DNA from: Eriocheir sinensis
Lineage: Eukaryota; Arthropoda; Malacostraca; Decapoda; Varunidae
Assembly (NCBI RefSeq): GCF_024679095.1
Contig: NC_066509.1
Coordinates: forward strand, 20,320,811 to 20,384,810
Direction of reading: 5' to 3'
Length of the DNA stretch: 64,000 nt
Made by a program: the position numbers and the translations under genes. A model generated the notes under the pieces. It made no database searches and had not been told where the DNA came from. It was given only the letters and a program-made list of their open reading frames with translations. Below are positions 1-17,700 of this stretch, in pieces. Each line of letters opens with the position of its first letter. Position 1 is the stretch's first letter.

Positions 1-936
1 AAAATAAAGCATATTTTTATAAAAAAAACATATACAAAAATACACATAGATTAATCAAATTTGTATTAAAATTAAAATACAAAATGCACATACAATAAGG
101 TAAATTTGTATTGAAAAATATGCAAAATACACATAAAACAATGTAAATTTGTTTCTAAATATATATACGAATACACATAAAATAACGCAGATTTCTATAG
201 AAATATATATACAAAATACACTTGAAATAATGTAAATACGTACAAAAATATATATATACAAAATACACATTAAATAATGTTAATTCGTGTCAAAATAAAT
301 AAACAAAATATCATGAAAAGAATGCGTATTTTTATGAAAATAGATATACAAAATACACATACAATAACCTAAATTTGTATAAAACTATAAACAAAAATAC
401 ACAAAAATAATTTAAACTTGTATGAAAATAAATATACAAAAAACATATAAAATAGTGTAAATTCGTATCGAAATAAATAATCAAAATACCAATAAAATAA
501 CGTAAATTTGTCTGAAAATAAATATACAAAATACACATAAAATAACGTATATTTGTAAAAAATAGATATACAAAAATACATATAAAATATTTTTAACTTT
601 TATGAAAATAAATATACAAAATATACAAAATAAGGTAAATTTGTGTTGAAATAGATATAAAATACATATAAATAATGTAAATTTGTTTCAAAATATATAT
701 ACAAATACAAATAAAAAACGTAAATTTGTATGAAAATATATATACAAAATACATTAAAATTAATTAAATACCTATAAAAAATGTATAAAAAAAACACATA
801 AAATAATGTAAATTGAATTAAAATAAATAAACAAAATAATAAAATATATGTACAAAATACACATAAAATAGTGTAAATTTATATGAAAATATATATACAC
901 ATAAAATACCATGAATTTGTATAAATATATATTCAA

Positions 937-1065
<129 letters not shown>

Positions 1066-1119
1066 TTATTTTATTAATATTCGGTGTATTGGAAAAAAAT
1101 ATGCAACATACACGTTTAC

Positions 1120-2091
1120 TCATACAAATTTATATTATTTTATTGGTATTTTGTTTATTTATTTTGATACGAATTACATGATTATATGTGTATTTTATAC
1201 ATATTTTTTTATACGTATTTACATTATTTAATGTGTATTTTGTTTATATATTTTCATACAAATTTACGTTATTATATGTGTATTTGTATAAATATTTTTA
1301 TACAAATTTACTTTATTTCATGTATTTTATATATATATTTCAATTCAAATTTAGCTTATTTTGTGTGTATTTTGTATCTATTTTCATACAAATTTAATTA
1401 CTTCTGTGTATTTTTGTATATAGTTTTATATAAATTTACGTTATTTTATGTGTATTTTGTATATTTATATTTGTACAAATACACATTCTTTTACTGGTAT
1501 TTTGTTTATTTATTTGATACGAATTTACATTATTTTATGTGTATTTTGTATACATTTTTTTATACGTATTTACTTCATTTTATATGTATTTTGTATATAT
1601 ATTTTTATAGAAATCTACGATATTTTATGTGTATTCGTATATATATTTTGAAACAAATTTACATTGTTTTATATGAATTTTGCATATCTAGTTCAATACA
1701 AATTTACCTTATTGTATGTGTTTTTTGTATATTTATTTTATTACAAATAAAAATTTTTGATGTGTATTTTGGTATAAATATTTTTATAAATAAAAAAAAA
1801 TGCGTTATTTTATGGGTATTTTGCCTCTTTATTTTCATACAAATTTACATTATTTTATTCATATTCTGTGTATTTATTTTGATACGATTTTACATTATTC
1901 TATTTGTGTTTTGTATATATTTTTTTATACAAATTTACGTTATTTTAAGTGTATTTGTTTATGTCTTTTCATTCAAATTTACATTATTTTATGTGTATTT
2001 TGTATATGTATTTCAATACATATACATATGTATTTTGTATATTTATTTTCATACAAATTTAAAATATTTTTGTGTATTTTTGTATATAGTT
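1120..2091 (+). repeat. Inverted-repeat pair 0, left arm
   Basis: This segment is the approximate reverse complement of 3771-4790. Matching landmarks are a GAATTACATGATTA-type variant near 1171 against its complement near 4730, the AATTCAAATTTAGCTTATT variant near 1341 against 4555, and the AATGCGTTATT marker near 1800 against 4106. Matching coordinates sum to about 5906 throughout, as expected for a true inverted duplication and not chance similarity of monomers. Ends are approximate. Confidence 0.55.
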
Positions 2092-3770
2092 TGATACAAA
2101 TTTAGGTTATTTTATGTGTATTTTGTATATCTATTTTCATACAAATACACATTCTTCTATTGATATTTTGTTTATTTATTTTGACTCTAATTTACAGTAT
2201 TTAATGTGTATTTTGTATATATATTTTTATACGTATTTACATCATTTCATGTGTATTTTGTATATATATTCCTATAGAATTCAACGTTATTTTATGTGTA
2301 TTCGTATATATATTTTGAAACAAATTTACTATAGAATAATTAAATTTGTATTATTTTATATGTACGTAATGTAAAAATTTATAAAATTAAAGATGCAATA
2401 TACCCATAAAATAACTCATATTTAAAAAAATATATATACAAAAATACACATAAAATAATTAAATTTTTATTAAAATAAATATACAAAATACACATACAAT
2501 AAGGTAGATTTTTATTGAAATAGATATGCAAAAAACACATAAAATAAAGTAAATTTGTATCAAAATATATACGAATACACACAATAAAATAACGTAAATT
2601 TTAAGAAAATATATATACAAAATACACATTAAATAATGTAAATACATAGAAAAATATATATACAAAATACACATAAAATAATGTAAATTCGTATCAAAAT
2701 AAATAAACAAAATTTCCTCTAAAAGAATGTATATTTGTAGAAAAATATATATACAAAATACAAATAAAATAACAAAAATTTGTATAAAAATATATACAAA
2801 AATACACAAAAATAATTTTAATTTGTTTGAAAATAGATATGCAAAATACACATGAAATTAGGCAAATTTTTATTGAAATACATATACAAAATACACATAA
2901 AATAATGTAAATTTGTATGAAACTATATAAACAAATACACATAAGATAACGTAAATTTCCATAAAATATATGTACAAAATATACATTAAATAATGTAAAT
3001 ATGTCTAAAAATATGTATACAAAATACACAGAATAACGTAAAATCGTATCAAAATAAATAAACAGACTATCAATAAAATAATGTAAATTTGTATGAAAAT
3101 AAAGATGCAAAATACCCATATAATAACGCATATTTGTTTAAAAATATATATACAAAAATACACATAAAATAATTAAATTTGTATCAAAATAAATATACAA
3201 AAGGCACATACAAAAAAGAAAATTTGTATTGAAATAGATATGCGAAATACACATAAATAATGTTAATTTGTATCAAAATATATATACGAATATACATAAA
3301 ATAGAGTAAATTTTCTTTAAAAATATATATTAAAAATACATATAAATTTATGTAAATAAGTATAAAAATATATATATATGAAATACACCTAAAATAATGA
3401 AAATTCGTTTCAAAATCAATAAAGAAAATTCCGATAAAAGAACGTACAAATTTACATTATTTTATGTGTATTTTGTACATGTATTTAAATACAAATTTAA
3501 CTAATTATATGTGTATTTTGTATATCTATTTTCATACAAAATGAAATTTATTTTTTTGTTTTTTTGTATATATTTTTATTCAAATTTTCGTAATTTTATG
3601 TGTATTTTGTATATTTATTTTCCTACACATATACGTTCTTTTATCAGAATTTTGTTTATTTACGAATTTTATTTTTTTAGGTGTATTTGATATATATATT
3701 TTTATACTTATTTACATAATTTTATATGTATTTTGAATATATATTTTCATAGAAATTTACTCTATATGTA

Positions 3771-4790
3771 TATACAAAAAAACACAAAAATAATTTAAAT
3801 TTGTATGAAAATAAATATACAAAATACACAAAAAATTAGTTAAATTTGTATTTAAATACATATACGAAATACACTTAAAATAATGTAAATTTGAATGAAA
3901 TTATATAAACAAATACACTTAAAATAACGTTAATTTGTATAAAATATATATATATAAAAAAACACATTAAATAATGAAAATATGTATAAAAAAACATATA
4001 CAAAACACAAATAGTATAATATAAAATCGTATCAAAATATATACACAGAATATTAATAAAATAATGAACATTTGTATGAAAACTAAGATGCAAAACACCT
4101 ATAAAATAATACATTTTTTATAAAATTATTGAACCAAAATACACATAAAATATTTGAATTTGTATTAAAATAAATATACAAAATGCACATACAATAAGGT
4201 AAATTTGTATTGAAATAGATATGCAAAATACATATAAAACAAAGTAAATTTGTTTCAAAATATATATACGAATACACATAAAATAACGTAGATTTCTATA
4301 AATATATATATACAAAATACAAATAAAATTAAGTAAATACGAATCAAAAATGTATACAAAATACACATAAAATAATGTAAATTCGTATAAATATAAATAA
4401 ACAAAATACCAATAAGAGAATGTGTATTTGTATAAATATAAATATACAAAATGCACATAAAATAACGTAAATTTGTATAAAACTATATACAAAAATACAC
4501 AGAAGTAATTAAATTTGTATGAAAATAGATATACAAAATACACACAAAATAAGCTAAATTTGAATTGAAATATAATATTATATACAAAATACATAAAATA
4601 AAGTAAATTCGTTTAAAAATATTTTTAACAAATACACACATAAATTTGTAAAAAAATATATAAACAAAATACACATTAAGTAATGTAAATACGTATAAAA
4701 AAATATTTACAAAATACACAAATAATCAAGTCATTCGTATCAAAATAAATAAACAAAAAACTAGTTAAATAATGTAAATTTGTATAAGAA
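3771..4790 (-). repeat. Inverted-repeat pair 0, right arm
   Basis: Approximate reverse complement of 1120-2091. The inner end lies at the orientation switch near 3771, where CTCTATATGTATATACAAAA marks the change. This junction motif also occurs near 19066 and 33480, so the same breakpoint has been copied around the array. Confidence 0.55.
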
Positions 4791-7304
4791 AACATAAACA
4801 AAATACACATAAAATAACGTTTTAAGTTTCTATAAAAATATATGTACAAAAATGCACATAAAATTAGTTTGCATAAAAAAATATATACAAAACACACATT
4901 AGATAATGTAAATGAGTATAAAAATATGTATACAAAATACCTATGAAATAATCTAAATTCGTATCGAGTTAAATTAATTAAGAATGTGTATATGTATGAA
5001 AATAGATATAAAAAATAGACATAAAATAACCTAAATTTGTATCAAAGTATATACAAAAATACACAAAAATATTTTAAATTTGTATGAAATTAAATATACA
5101 AAATACACATAAAATTAGGTAAATTTGTATTGAAATACATATAAAAATACACATAAAATAATGTAAATATGAATGAAAAGACATAAACAAATACACTTAA
5201 AATAACGTAAATTTGTATAAAAAAATATATACAAAACACAAATAGAATAATGTAAAATCGTATCAAAATAAATACACAAAATATTAATAAAATAATGTAA
5301 ATTTGTATGAAAATAAAGAGGCAAAATACCCATAAAATAACGCTTTTTTTTTATTTATAAAAATATATATACCAAAATACAGATATTTTTTTTTAATTTG
5401 AATTAAAATAAATATATAAAAAAACACATACAATAAGGTAAATTTGTATTGAAATAGATATGCAAAATACATATAAAACAATGTAAATTTGTTTCAAAAT
5501 ATATATACGAATACACATAAAATAACGTAGATTTCTATAAAAATATTTATATAAAATACACATAAAATGAAGTAAATACGTATAAAAAATGTATACAAAA
5601 TACACATAAAATAATATAAATTCGTATCAAAATAAATATACAAAATACCAATAAAAGAATATGTATTTGTATAAATATAAATATACAAAATACACATAAA
5701 ATAACGAAAATTTATATAAAACTATATACAAAAATACACAGAAGTATTTTAATTTGTATGAAAATAGATATACAAAATAAGGTAAATTCGTTTCAAATTC
5801 AATAAACAAAATTTAGATAAAAGAACGTATATTTGTAGAAAAAATAAATATACAAAATACACATAAAATAACGAAAATTTGTATGAAAATATATAAAAAA
5901 ATATACAAAAATAATTTCAATTTTTATGAAAATAAATAAACAAAATACATATGTATTTTGTATATCTATTTTCACACAAATTTAACTACTTTTGTGTTTT
6001 TTTGCATATAGTTTTATATAAATTTACGTTATTTTATTTGTATTTTGTATATTTATATTTATACAATACACATTCTTTTATTAGTATTTTGTTTATTTAT
6101 TTTCATACGAGTTTACATTATTTTATGTGTATATTGTATACCTTTTTTGATACGTATTTACTTCATTTTATGTGTATTTTGTATATTTATTTTCATAGAA
6201 ATCTACGTTATTTTATGTGTATTCGTATATATATTTTCAAAAAAAATTACATTTTTTTATATGTATTTTGCATATCTATTTCAATACAAATTTACCTTAT
6301 TGTATGTGCATTTTGTATATTTATTTTAATACAAATTCAAATATTTTACGTGTGTCTTGGTATATATATTTTTATAAAAAATGCGTTATTTTATGGGTAT
6401 TTTGCATCTTAATTTTCATACAAATTTACATTATTTTATTAATATTCTGTGTATTTATTTTGATACGATTTTATGTTATTCTATTTGTGTTTTGTATATA
6501 TTTTTTTATACATATTTACATTATTTAATGTGTATTTTTTATATATATATTTTATACAAATTTACGTTATTTTAACTGTATTTGTTTATATATTTTCATT
6601 CAAATTTACATTATTTTATGTGTATTTTGTAAATGTATTTCAATACAAATTTACCTAATTTTATGTGTATTTTGTATATTTATTTTCATACAAATTAAAA
6701 TTATTTTTGTGTATTTTTGTATATAGTTTTATACAAATTTAGGTGATTTTATGTGTATATTGTATATATATTTTCATACAAATACACATTCTTTTTTTGA
6801 TATTTTGTTTATTTATTTTGACGCGAATTTACATTATTTAATGTGTATTTTATATATATATTTTTATACGTGTTTACATCATTTGATGTGTATTTTGTAT
6901 ATATATTTCTATAGAAATCTACGTTGATTTATGAGTATTCGTATATAGATTTTCAAATAAATTTACTCTGTTTTATGTGTATTTTGCATATTTTTTCAAT
7001 ACAAATTTACCTTATTGTATATGCATTTGGTATATTAATTTTAATACAAATTTAATTATGCTATATTTATTTTTGTATATGTATTTTTATAAAAATATGC
7101 TTTATTTTATGGGTATTTTGCATTTTTATTTTCATACAAATTTACATTATTTTATTTATATTCTGTTAATTTTTTTTTAAACAATTTTACATTATTCTAT
7201 GTGTATTTTGTATATCTATTTTTATACGGATTTACTTAATTTTATGTGTATTTTGTATATATATTTTTATAGAAATCTACGTTATTTTATGTGTATTCGT
7301 ATAT

Positions 7305-8995
7305 ATATTTTGAAACAAATTTACATTGTTTTATATGTATTTTTGCATATCTCTTTCAATACAAGTTTACCTTATTGTATGTGCATTTTGTATATTTATT
7401 TCAATACAAATTTAAATATTATATGTGTATTTTGGTATATATATTTTTATAAGAAATGCGCTATTTGATGGGAATTTTGCATCTTTATTTTCATACAAAT
7501 TTACATTATTTTATTAATATTCGGTGTATTTATTTTGATACGATTTCACATTATTCTATTTCTTTTTTGTATATATTTTTTTAAACATATTTACATTATT
7601 TAATGTGTATCTTGCATATATATTTCATACAAATTTATTATCTATTATTTATTTTCATACAAATACACATTCTTTTCATGATATACCTTGATATGTATTT
7701 TGTATATATATTTTTATACGTATTTACATAATTTTATGTGTATTTTGTATATATATTTCTATAGAAATCTACGTTATTTTATGTGTATTCGTATATATAT
7801 TTTGAAACAAATTTACTTTGTTTTATATGTATTTTTGAATATCTCTTTCAATACATATTTACCTTACTGTATATGCATTTTGTATATTTATTTCAATACA
7901 AATTTAAATATTTTATGTATATTTTGTTATATATATTTTTATAAAAAATGCGCTATTTTATGGGAATTTTGCATCTTTCTTTTCATACAAATTTACATTA
8001 TTTTATTGATATTCTGTGTATTTATATTGATAGGATTTTACATTATTCTATTTCTTTTTTGTATATATTTTTTTATACACATTTACATTATTTAATGTGT
8101 ATCTTGCATATATATTTTATACAAATTTACGTTATTTTAAGTGTATTTGTTTATATATTTTCATTAAAATTTACATTATTTTATGTGTATTTTGTATATG
8201 TATTTCAATACAAATTTACCTAATTTTATGTGTATTTTGTATATTTCTTTTCATAGAAATTTAAAATATTTTTGTGTATTTTTGTATATAGTTTTATACA
8301 AATTTTGTTTATTTTATGTAAGCATTTACATTATTTAATGTGTGTTTTGTATATATATTTTTATACAAATTTACTTTATTTTATGTGCATTTTTGTACAT
8401 ATATTTTTTTAGAAATTAGCGTTATTTTATGTGTATTTGTATATGTTTTCTCATACAAATTTACATTATTTTATTGCTATTTTGTTTATTTATTTTGATA
8501 CGAATGAAAATAGATATACAAAATATACAAAATAAAATAAATCTGTATTGAAATATATATACAAAATACATAAAATAATGTAAATTTGTATCAAAATATT
8601 TTAACAGATGCGCATAAGATAACGTAAATTTGTTTTAAAATATACAAAATAAACATTAAATAATGTAAATATGTATAAAAAAAAATATACAAAACACAAA
8701 TAGAATAATGTAAAATCGTATCAAAATAAATACACAGAATATTAATAAAACAATGTAAATTTGTATGAAAATAAAGATGCAAAATACCCATTAAATAACG
8801 CATTTTTTATAAAAATATATATACCAAAATACACATGAAAAAATTAATTTGTATTAAAATAAATATACAAAATACACATACAATAAGGTAAATCTTTATT
8901 GAAATAGATATGCAAAATACATATAAAACAATGTAAATTTGTTTCAAAATATATATACGAATACACATAAAATAACGTAGATTTGTATAAATATA
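7305..8995 (+). repeat. Inverted-repeat pair 1, left arm
   Basis: Approximate reverse complement of 13055-14768. Rare markers match at coordinates summing to about 22050: AATTTATTATCTATTATT near 7625 against 14430, a diagnostic ATACCTTGATATGTATTTT near 7683 against 14358 (with a local deletion in this arm), and the orientation junction GATACGAATGAAAATAGATA near 8500 against 13550. The arm therefore contains an orientation switch at 8505 that is itself mirrored. Confidence 0.65.
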
Positions 8996-9321
8996 TATAT
9001 ACAAAATACACATAAAATGAAATAAATACATATAAGAAAATGTATACAAAATACACATAAAATAATGTAAATTCGTATCAAAATAAATAAACAAAATACC
9101 AATAAAAGAATGTGTATTTGTATAAATATAAATATACAAAATACACATAAAATAACGTAAATTTGTATAAAACTATATACAAAAATACACAAAAGTAATT
9201 AAATTCGTATGAAAATAGATATACAAAATACAGATAAAATAAGCTAAATTTGGATTGAAATGTATATACAAAATACATAAAATAATGTAAATTTGTATCA
9301 ATATATTTATAAAAATATATA

Positions 9322-9600
9322 TTAGTTTATTTTATGTATATTTTGTATATCTATTTTCATTCGTATCAAAATAAATAAACAAAATAGAAATAAAATAATG
9401 TAAATTTGTATGAGAAAACATATACAAATACACATAAAATAACGCAAATTTCTAAAAAAATATATGTACAAAAATGCACATAAAACAAAGTAAATTTGCA
9501 TAAAAATATATATACACAACACACATTAAATAATGTAAATGCGTACATAAAATAACCTAAATTTGTCTAAAACTATATACAAAAATACACAAAAATATAT
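9322..9600. repeat. Direct segmental duplication inside satellite, copy 1
   Basis: Matches 13512-13790 in the same orientation, including the + to - switch sequence ATTTTCATTCGTATCAAAAT (9354 and 13541) and the downstream GCGTACNTAAAATAACCTAA marker. The short plus block at 9325-9362 is explained by this copying. Confidence 0.6.
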
Positions 9601-12600
9601 ATAGAAAAAACAAGTAGAATAATGTAAAATTGTATCAAAATAAATACACCGAATATTAATAAAATAATGTAAATTTGTATGAAAATAAAGATGCAAAATT
9701 CCCATCAAATAGCGCATTTCTTATAAAAATAGATATACCAAAATACACATAAAAAATTTAAATTTGTATTGAAATAAATATACAAAATGCCCATACAATA
9801 AGGTAAACTTCTATTGAAAGAGATATGCAAAAATACATATAAAACAATGTAAATTTATTTCAAAATATATATACGAATACACATAAAATAACGTAGATTT
9901 CTATAAAAATATATATACAAAATACACATAAAATTAAGTAAATACGTATAAAAAATATAAACAAAATACACATAAAATAATGTAAATTCGAAACAAAATA
10001 AATAAACAAAATACCAATAAAAGAATGTGTATTTGAATAAATATAAATGTACAAAATACACATACAAAATAAACATAAAATAAGGTAAATTTATAATGAA
10101 ATATATGTACAAAATACACATAAAATAATGTAAATTTATATGAAAATATATATACAAATACACATAAAATACCATGAATTTGTATAAAATAATTTACTCA
10201 AAATAAATATTAAATAATGTAAATGCGTATAAAAATATATATACAAAGTACATATAAAATAATGTAAACTCGTATCAATATAAATCAACAAAATACCAAT
10301 AAAATAATATATATTTGAATGAAAATAGATTTACAAAATACACATGACATAAATAAAATTTGTATTGAAATATATACAAAAATACATAAAAATAATTTGA
10401 GTTTGTATGAAAATAGATATTCAAAATACACATAAAACTAGGTAAATTTTTTTTGAAATATATACACAAAATACCCATAAAATATTGTAAATTTGTGTCA
10501 AAATATATAAACAAATACACATAAAATAACTTAAAATAACGTAAATATGTATCAAATATATATACAAAAAACACATTAAATAATGTAAATATGTATAAAA
10601 AAATATATACAAAACACAAATAAAATAATGTAAAATCGTATCAAAATAAATACAGAAAATATTAATAAAATAATGTAAATTTGTATGAAAATTAAGGTGC
10701 AAAATACCCATAAAATAACGCATTTTTTATAAAAATATATATACGAAAAAACATAAAATATATTTATTTTGTATTAAAATAAATAGATATACAAAATACA
10801 CATAAAATAAGCTAAATGTTAATTTGTATCAAAATACTTATACAAATACACATATATTAACGTAAATTTGTATATGAATATATAAACAAAATACACATTA
10901 AATAATGTAAATACGTATAAAAAAATGTACAAAATACACAAATAATCATGTAATTCGTATCAAAATAAATAGACAAAATACCAATAAAATAATGTAACTT
11001 TCTATGAGAAAACATATACAAAATACGCATAAATAACGCAAATATCAATAAAAATATATATAATATATTTTTATACATATTCAAAATATTTAATGTATAT
11101 TTTGTATATATATTTTATCCAAATTTACGCTATTTTATATGTATTTGTTTATATATATTCATACAAATTTACATTATTTTATGTGAGTTTTGTATATGTA
11201 TTTCAATACAAATTTGACTAATTTTATATGTATTTTGCATATCTATTTTCAAACAAATTTAAATTATTTTTGTATATTTTTGTATATATTTTTATACTAT
11301 TTTTAGTTATTTTATTTGTTTTTTGTATATATATTTTCCTACAAATATAAATTCTTGTATTGGAATTTTGTGTATTTAATTTTTAACGAATTTACATTAT
11401 TTTATGTGTATTTTGTATATATATTTTTCTACGTATTTAAAATATTTTATGTGTATTTTATATATACATTTTCATAAAAATTTACGTTATTTTAATGTGT
11501 GTATTCGAATATATTTTGAAACATATTTTATACAAATTCATGTTATTTTATGTGTATTTGCATATATATTTTCATACAAATTTATATTATTTTATGTGTA
11601 TTCTTACATATATTTTATTACAAATTTACCTTATTTTATGTTTAGGTTATCTTTAGGTTACCATATTTTATGCTTATTTTGTATATTTATTTCATTCAAT
11701 TTTAAATTATTTTATGTGTATATTTGTATTTGTATTTAGGTTATTTTATGAGCATTTTGTATATATATTTTCATCCAAAATTACATTATTTTATTGGTAT
11801 TTCTTAATTTAATTCGATACGAATTTAGATTATTTCATAGGTATTTTGTATACATATTTTTATACTCATTTACATTATCTAATGTGTGTTTTGTATATAT
11901 ATTTTTATGCAAATTTATTTAATGTACATTTTTGTACATACATTTTTATAGAAATTTGCGTTATTTTATGTATTTAGTTTTATATAAATTTACGTTATTT
12001 TATGTGCATTTTGTATATTTATATTTATACAAATACACATTCTTTTATTGGTATATTGTTTATTTACATTTATACGAATTTACATTATTTTATGTGTATT
12101 TTGTATACATTTTTTTATACGTATTTACCTAATTTTATATGTATTTTGTATATGTATTTTTATACAAATCTACGTTATTTTATGTGTATTCGTATATATA
12201 TTTTGAAACAAATTTACTTTATTTTATATGTATTTTGCATATCTATTTCAATACAAATTTACTTTATTGTATGTGCATTTTGTATATTTATTTTAATACA
12301 AGTTCAAATATTTTATGTGTATTTTGGTATCAATAATTTTATAAAAAATGCGTTATTTTATAGGTATTTTGCATCTTTATTTTCATACAAATTTACATTA
12401 TTTTATTAATATTCTGTGTATATATTTTGATACGATTTTACATTATTCTATTTGTGTTTTGTATATATTTTTTTATACATATTTACATTATTTAATGTGT
12501 ATTTTGTATATATATTTCATACAAATTTACGTTATTATTATGTGTATTTGTTTATATATTTTCTTTCAAATTTACATTATTTTATGTGTATTTTGTATAT

Positions 12601-12953
12601 TTTTTTCAATACAAATTAATCTAATTTTATGTGTATTTTGTATATTTCTTTTCAGACAAATATAAATTATTTTTGTGTATTTTTGTATATAGTTTTATAC
12701 AAATTTAGGTTATTTTACGTACGCATTTACATTATTTAATGTGTGTTTTGTATATATATTTGAATCCAAAGTTACTTTATTTAACGTTCATTTTTGGACA
12801 TATATTTTTATAGAAATTAACGTTATTTTATATGTATTTGTATATGTTTTCTCATACAAATTTACATTATTTTATTGATATTTTGTTTACTTAGTTTGAT
12901 ACGAATTACATGATTATATGTGTATTTTGTACATATTTTTTATACGTATTTAC

Positions 12954-14768
<1,815 letters not shown>

Positions 14769-17700
14769 ATTTATACAAATTTAGGTTATTTTATTTGTAT
14801 TTTGTATATTTATTTTCATACAAATACACATTCTCTTCATAATATTTTGTTTATTTATTTTGACACGAATTTACATTATTTAATGTGTATTTTGGATATA
14901 TATTTTTATACGTATTTACATCATTTCATGTGTATTTTGTATATATATTTCTATAGAAATCTACGTTATTTTATGAGTATTCGTATATATATTTAGAAAC
15001 ACATTTACATTGTTTTATGTGTATTTTGCATATTTTTTCAATACAAATTTACCTTATTGTATGTGCATTTTGTATATTAATTTTGATACAAATTTGATTA
15101 TTCTATGTTTATTTTTGTATATATATTTTTATGCAAATATGCGTTATTATATGGGTATTTTGTATCTTTATTTTCATACAAATTTACATTATTTAATTGA
15201 TATTCTGTTTATTTATTTTGATACGATTTAACATAATTCTACGTGTATTTTGTATATATATTTTTATACATTTTTACATTATTGAATGTATATTTTGTAT
15301 ATACATTTTATCCAAATTTACGTTATTTTATGTGTATTTGTTTATATATTTTCATACAAAGAACTTAGTTTTATACAAATTTACATTATTTTATGTGTAT
15401 TTTGTATATGTATTTTCATACAAATACACATTCTTTTATTGATATTTTATTTATTTATTTTGACACGAAATTTACATTATTTAATGTCTATTTTCTATAT
15501 ATATTTTTAAACGTATTCACAGCATCTCAAGTGCATTTTGTATATATGTTTCTATAGAAATCTACGTTATTTTATGTGTATTCGTATATATATTTTGCAA
15601 CAAATTTACATTGTTTTGTGTATTTTGCATATTTAAAAAAAATAATTACCTTATTGTATGTGCATTTTGTATATTACTTTTAATACAAATTTAATTATTG
15701 AATGTGTATTTTTGAATATATATTTTTTTTAAAATATGCTTATTTTTTTGGGTATTTTGCTCCTTTATTTTCATACAAATTTACGTTATTTTATTGATAT
15801 TCTGTGTATTTATTTTGATCCGATTTTACATTATTCTATGTGTATTTTTTATATATATTTTATACAAATGTATGTTATTTTATGTGTATTTGTTTTCATT
15901 TCATACAAATTTACATTATTTTATGTGTATTTTGTACATGTATTTAAAGACAAATTTAACTAATTATCAGTGTATTTTGAAAATCTATTTTCATACAAAT
16001 TGAAATTATTTTTGTTTATTTTTGTATATTTTCATACAAATTCTCGTTATTTTATGTGTATTTTGTATATTTATTTTTCAACAAATATACGTTCTTTTAT
16101 CTGAATTTTGTTTATTGAATTTGATACGAATTTACCTTATTTTGTATATCTATTTTCATACAAATTTAATTACTTCTGTGTATTTTTGTATATAGTTTTA
16201 TATAAATTTTCGTTATTTTATGTGTATTTTGTATATTTATATTTATACAAATACACATTCTTTTATTGGTATTTTGTTTATTTATTTTGATACGAATTTA
16301 AATTATTTTATGTGTATTTTGTATACATTTTTTTATACGTATTTACTTCATTTTATGTGTATTTTGTATATATATTTTTATAGAAATCTACGTGTATTCG
16401 TGTATTCGTATATATATTTTGAAACAAATTTACATTGTTTTATATGTATTTTGCATATCTATTTCAATACAAATTTACCTTATTGTATGTGTTTTTTTTT
16501 TATATTTATTTTAATACAAATTTGATTATTCTATGTTTATTTTCGTATATGTATTTTTATAAAAATATGCTTTATTTTATGGGTTTTTTGCATTTTTATT
16601 TTCATACAAATTAACATTATTTTATTGATATTCTGTGTATTTATTTTGATATGATTTTACATTATTCTATGTGTATTTTGTATATATATTTTATATAAAA
16701 TATACGTTATTTTATGTGTATTTGTTTTCATTTCATACAAATTTACATTATTTTATGTTTTTTTTGTACATGTATATAAATACAAATTTAACTAGTTATA
16801 TGTATATTTTGTGTATCTATTTTTTATGTATATTTTCATAGAAATTTACTCTATTTTATGAATATTCGTATATATATTTTCATACAAATTTACATTATTG
16901 ATGTGTATTTTGTATCTATTTCAATACAAATTTACTTTATTGTACGTGCATTTTGTATATTTATTTTAATACAAATTTAATTATTTTATATGTATTTTTG
17001 TATATATATTTTTATGCAAATATGTGTTATTATATGGATATTTTGCATTTTTTTTTCATACAAATTTACATTATTTTATTGATATTCTGTTTATTTATTT
17101 TGATACGATTTAACATTATTCTATATGTATTTTGTATATATTTTTTTATACATATTTACATTATTTAATGTGTATTTGTTTATATATTTTCAAACAAATT
17201 AACATTATTTTATGTGTATTTTGTACATATATTTTTCTACGTATTTAAATTATTTTATGTGTATTTTGAATATACATTTTCATAAAAATTTACGTTATTT
17301 TATTGTGTGTATTCGTATATATTTTAATACAAATTTTATACAAATTCTTGTTATTTAATGTGTATTTGTATATCTATTTTCATACAAATTTATATTGTTT
17401 AATGTGTATTTTTATATATATTTCATTACAAATTTACCTTATTTTATGTTTATTTTGTATATTTATCTCATTTATCTTAAATTATTTTATGTGTATATTT
17501 GTATTTGTATTTAGGTTATTTTATGTGTATTTTCTATATATATTTTCATCCAAAATTACATTATTTTATTGGTATTTTCTTAATTTAATTCGATACGAAT
17601 TTAGATTATTTCATAGGTATTTTGTATACATATTTTTATACTCATTTACATTACCTAATCTGTGTTTTGTATATATATTTTTATGCAAATTTATTTGATG

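Noticed and set aside
1186..2094. Long Tyr/Phe-rich open frames throughout the first 37 kb, possible membrane proteins
   Set aside because: They are satellite monomers read in frame. They occur in several frames and on both strands, have no conserved start, and vary with monomer indels.
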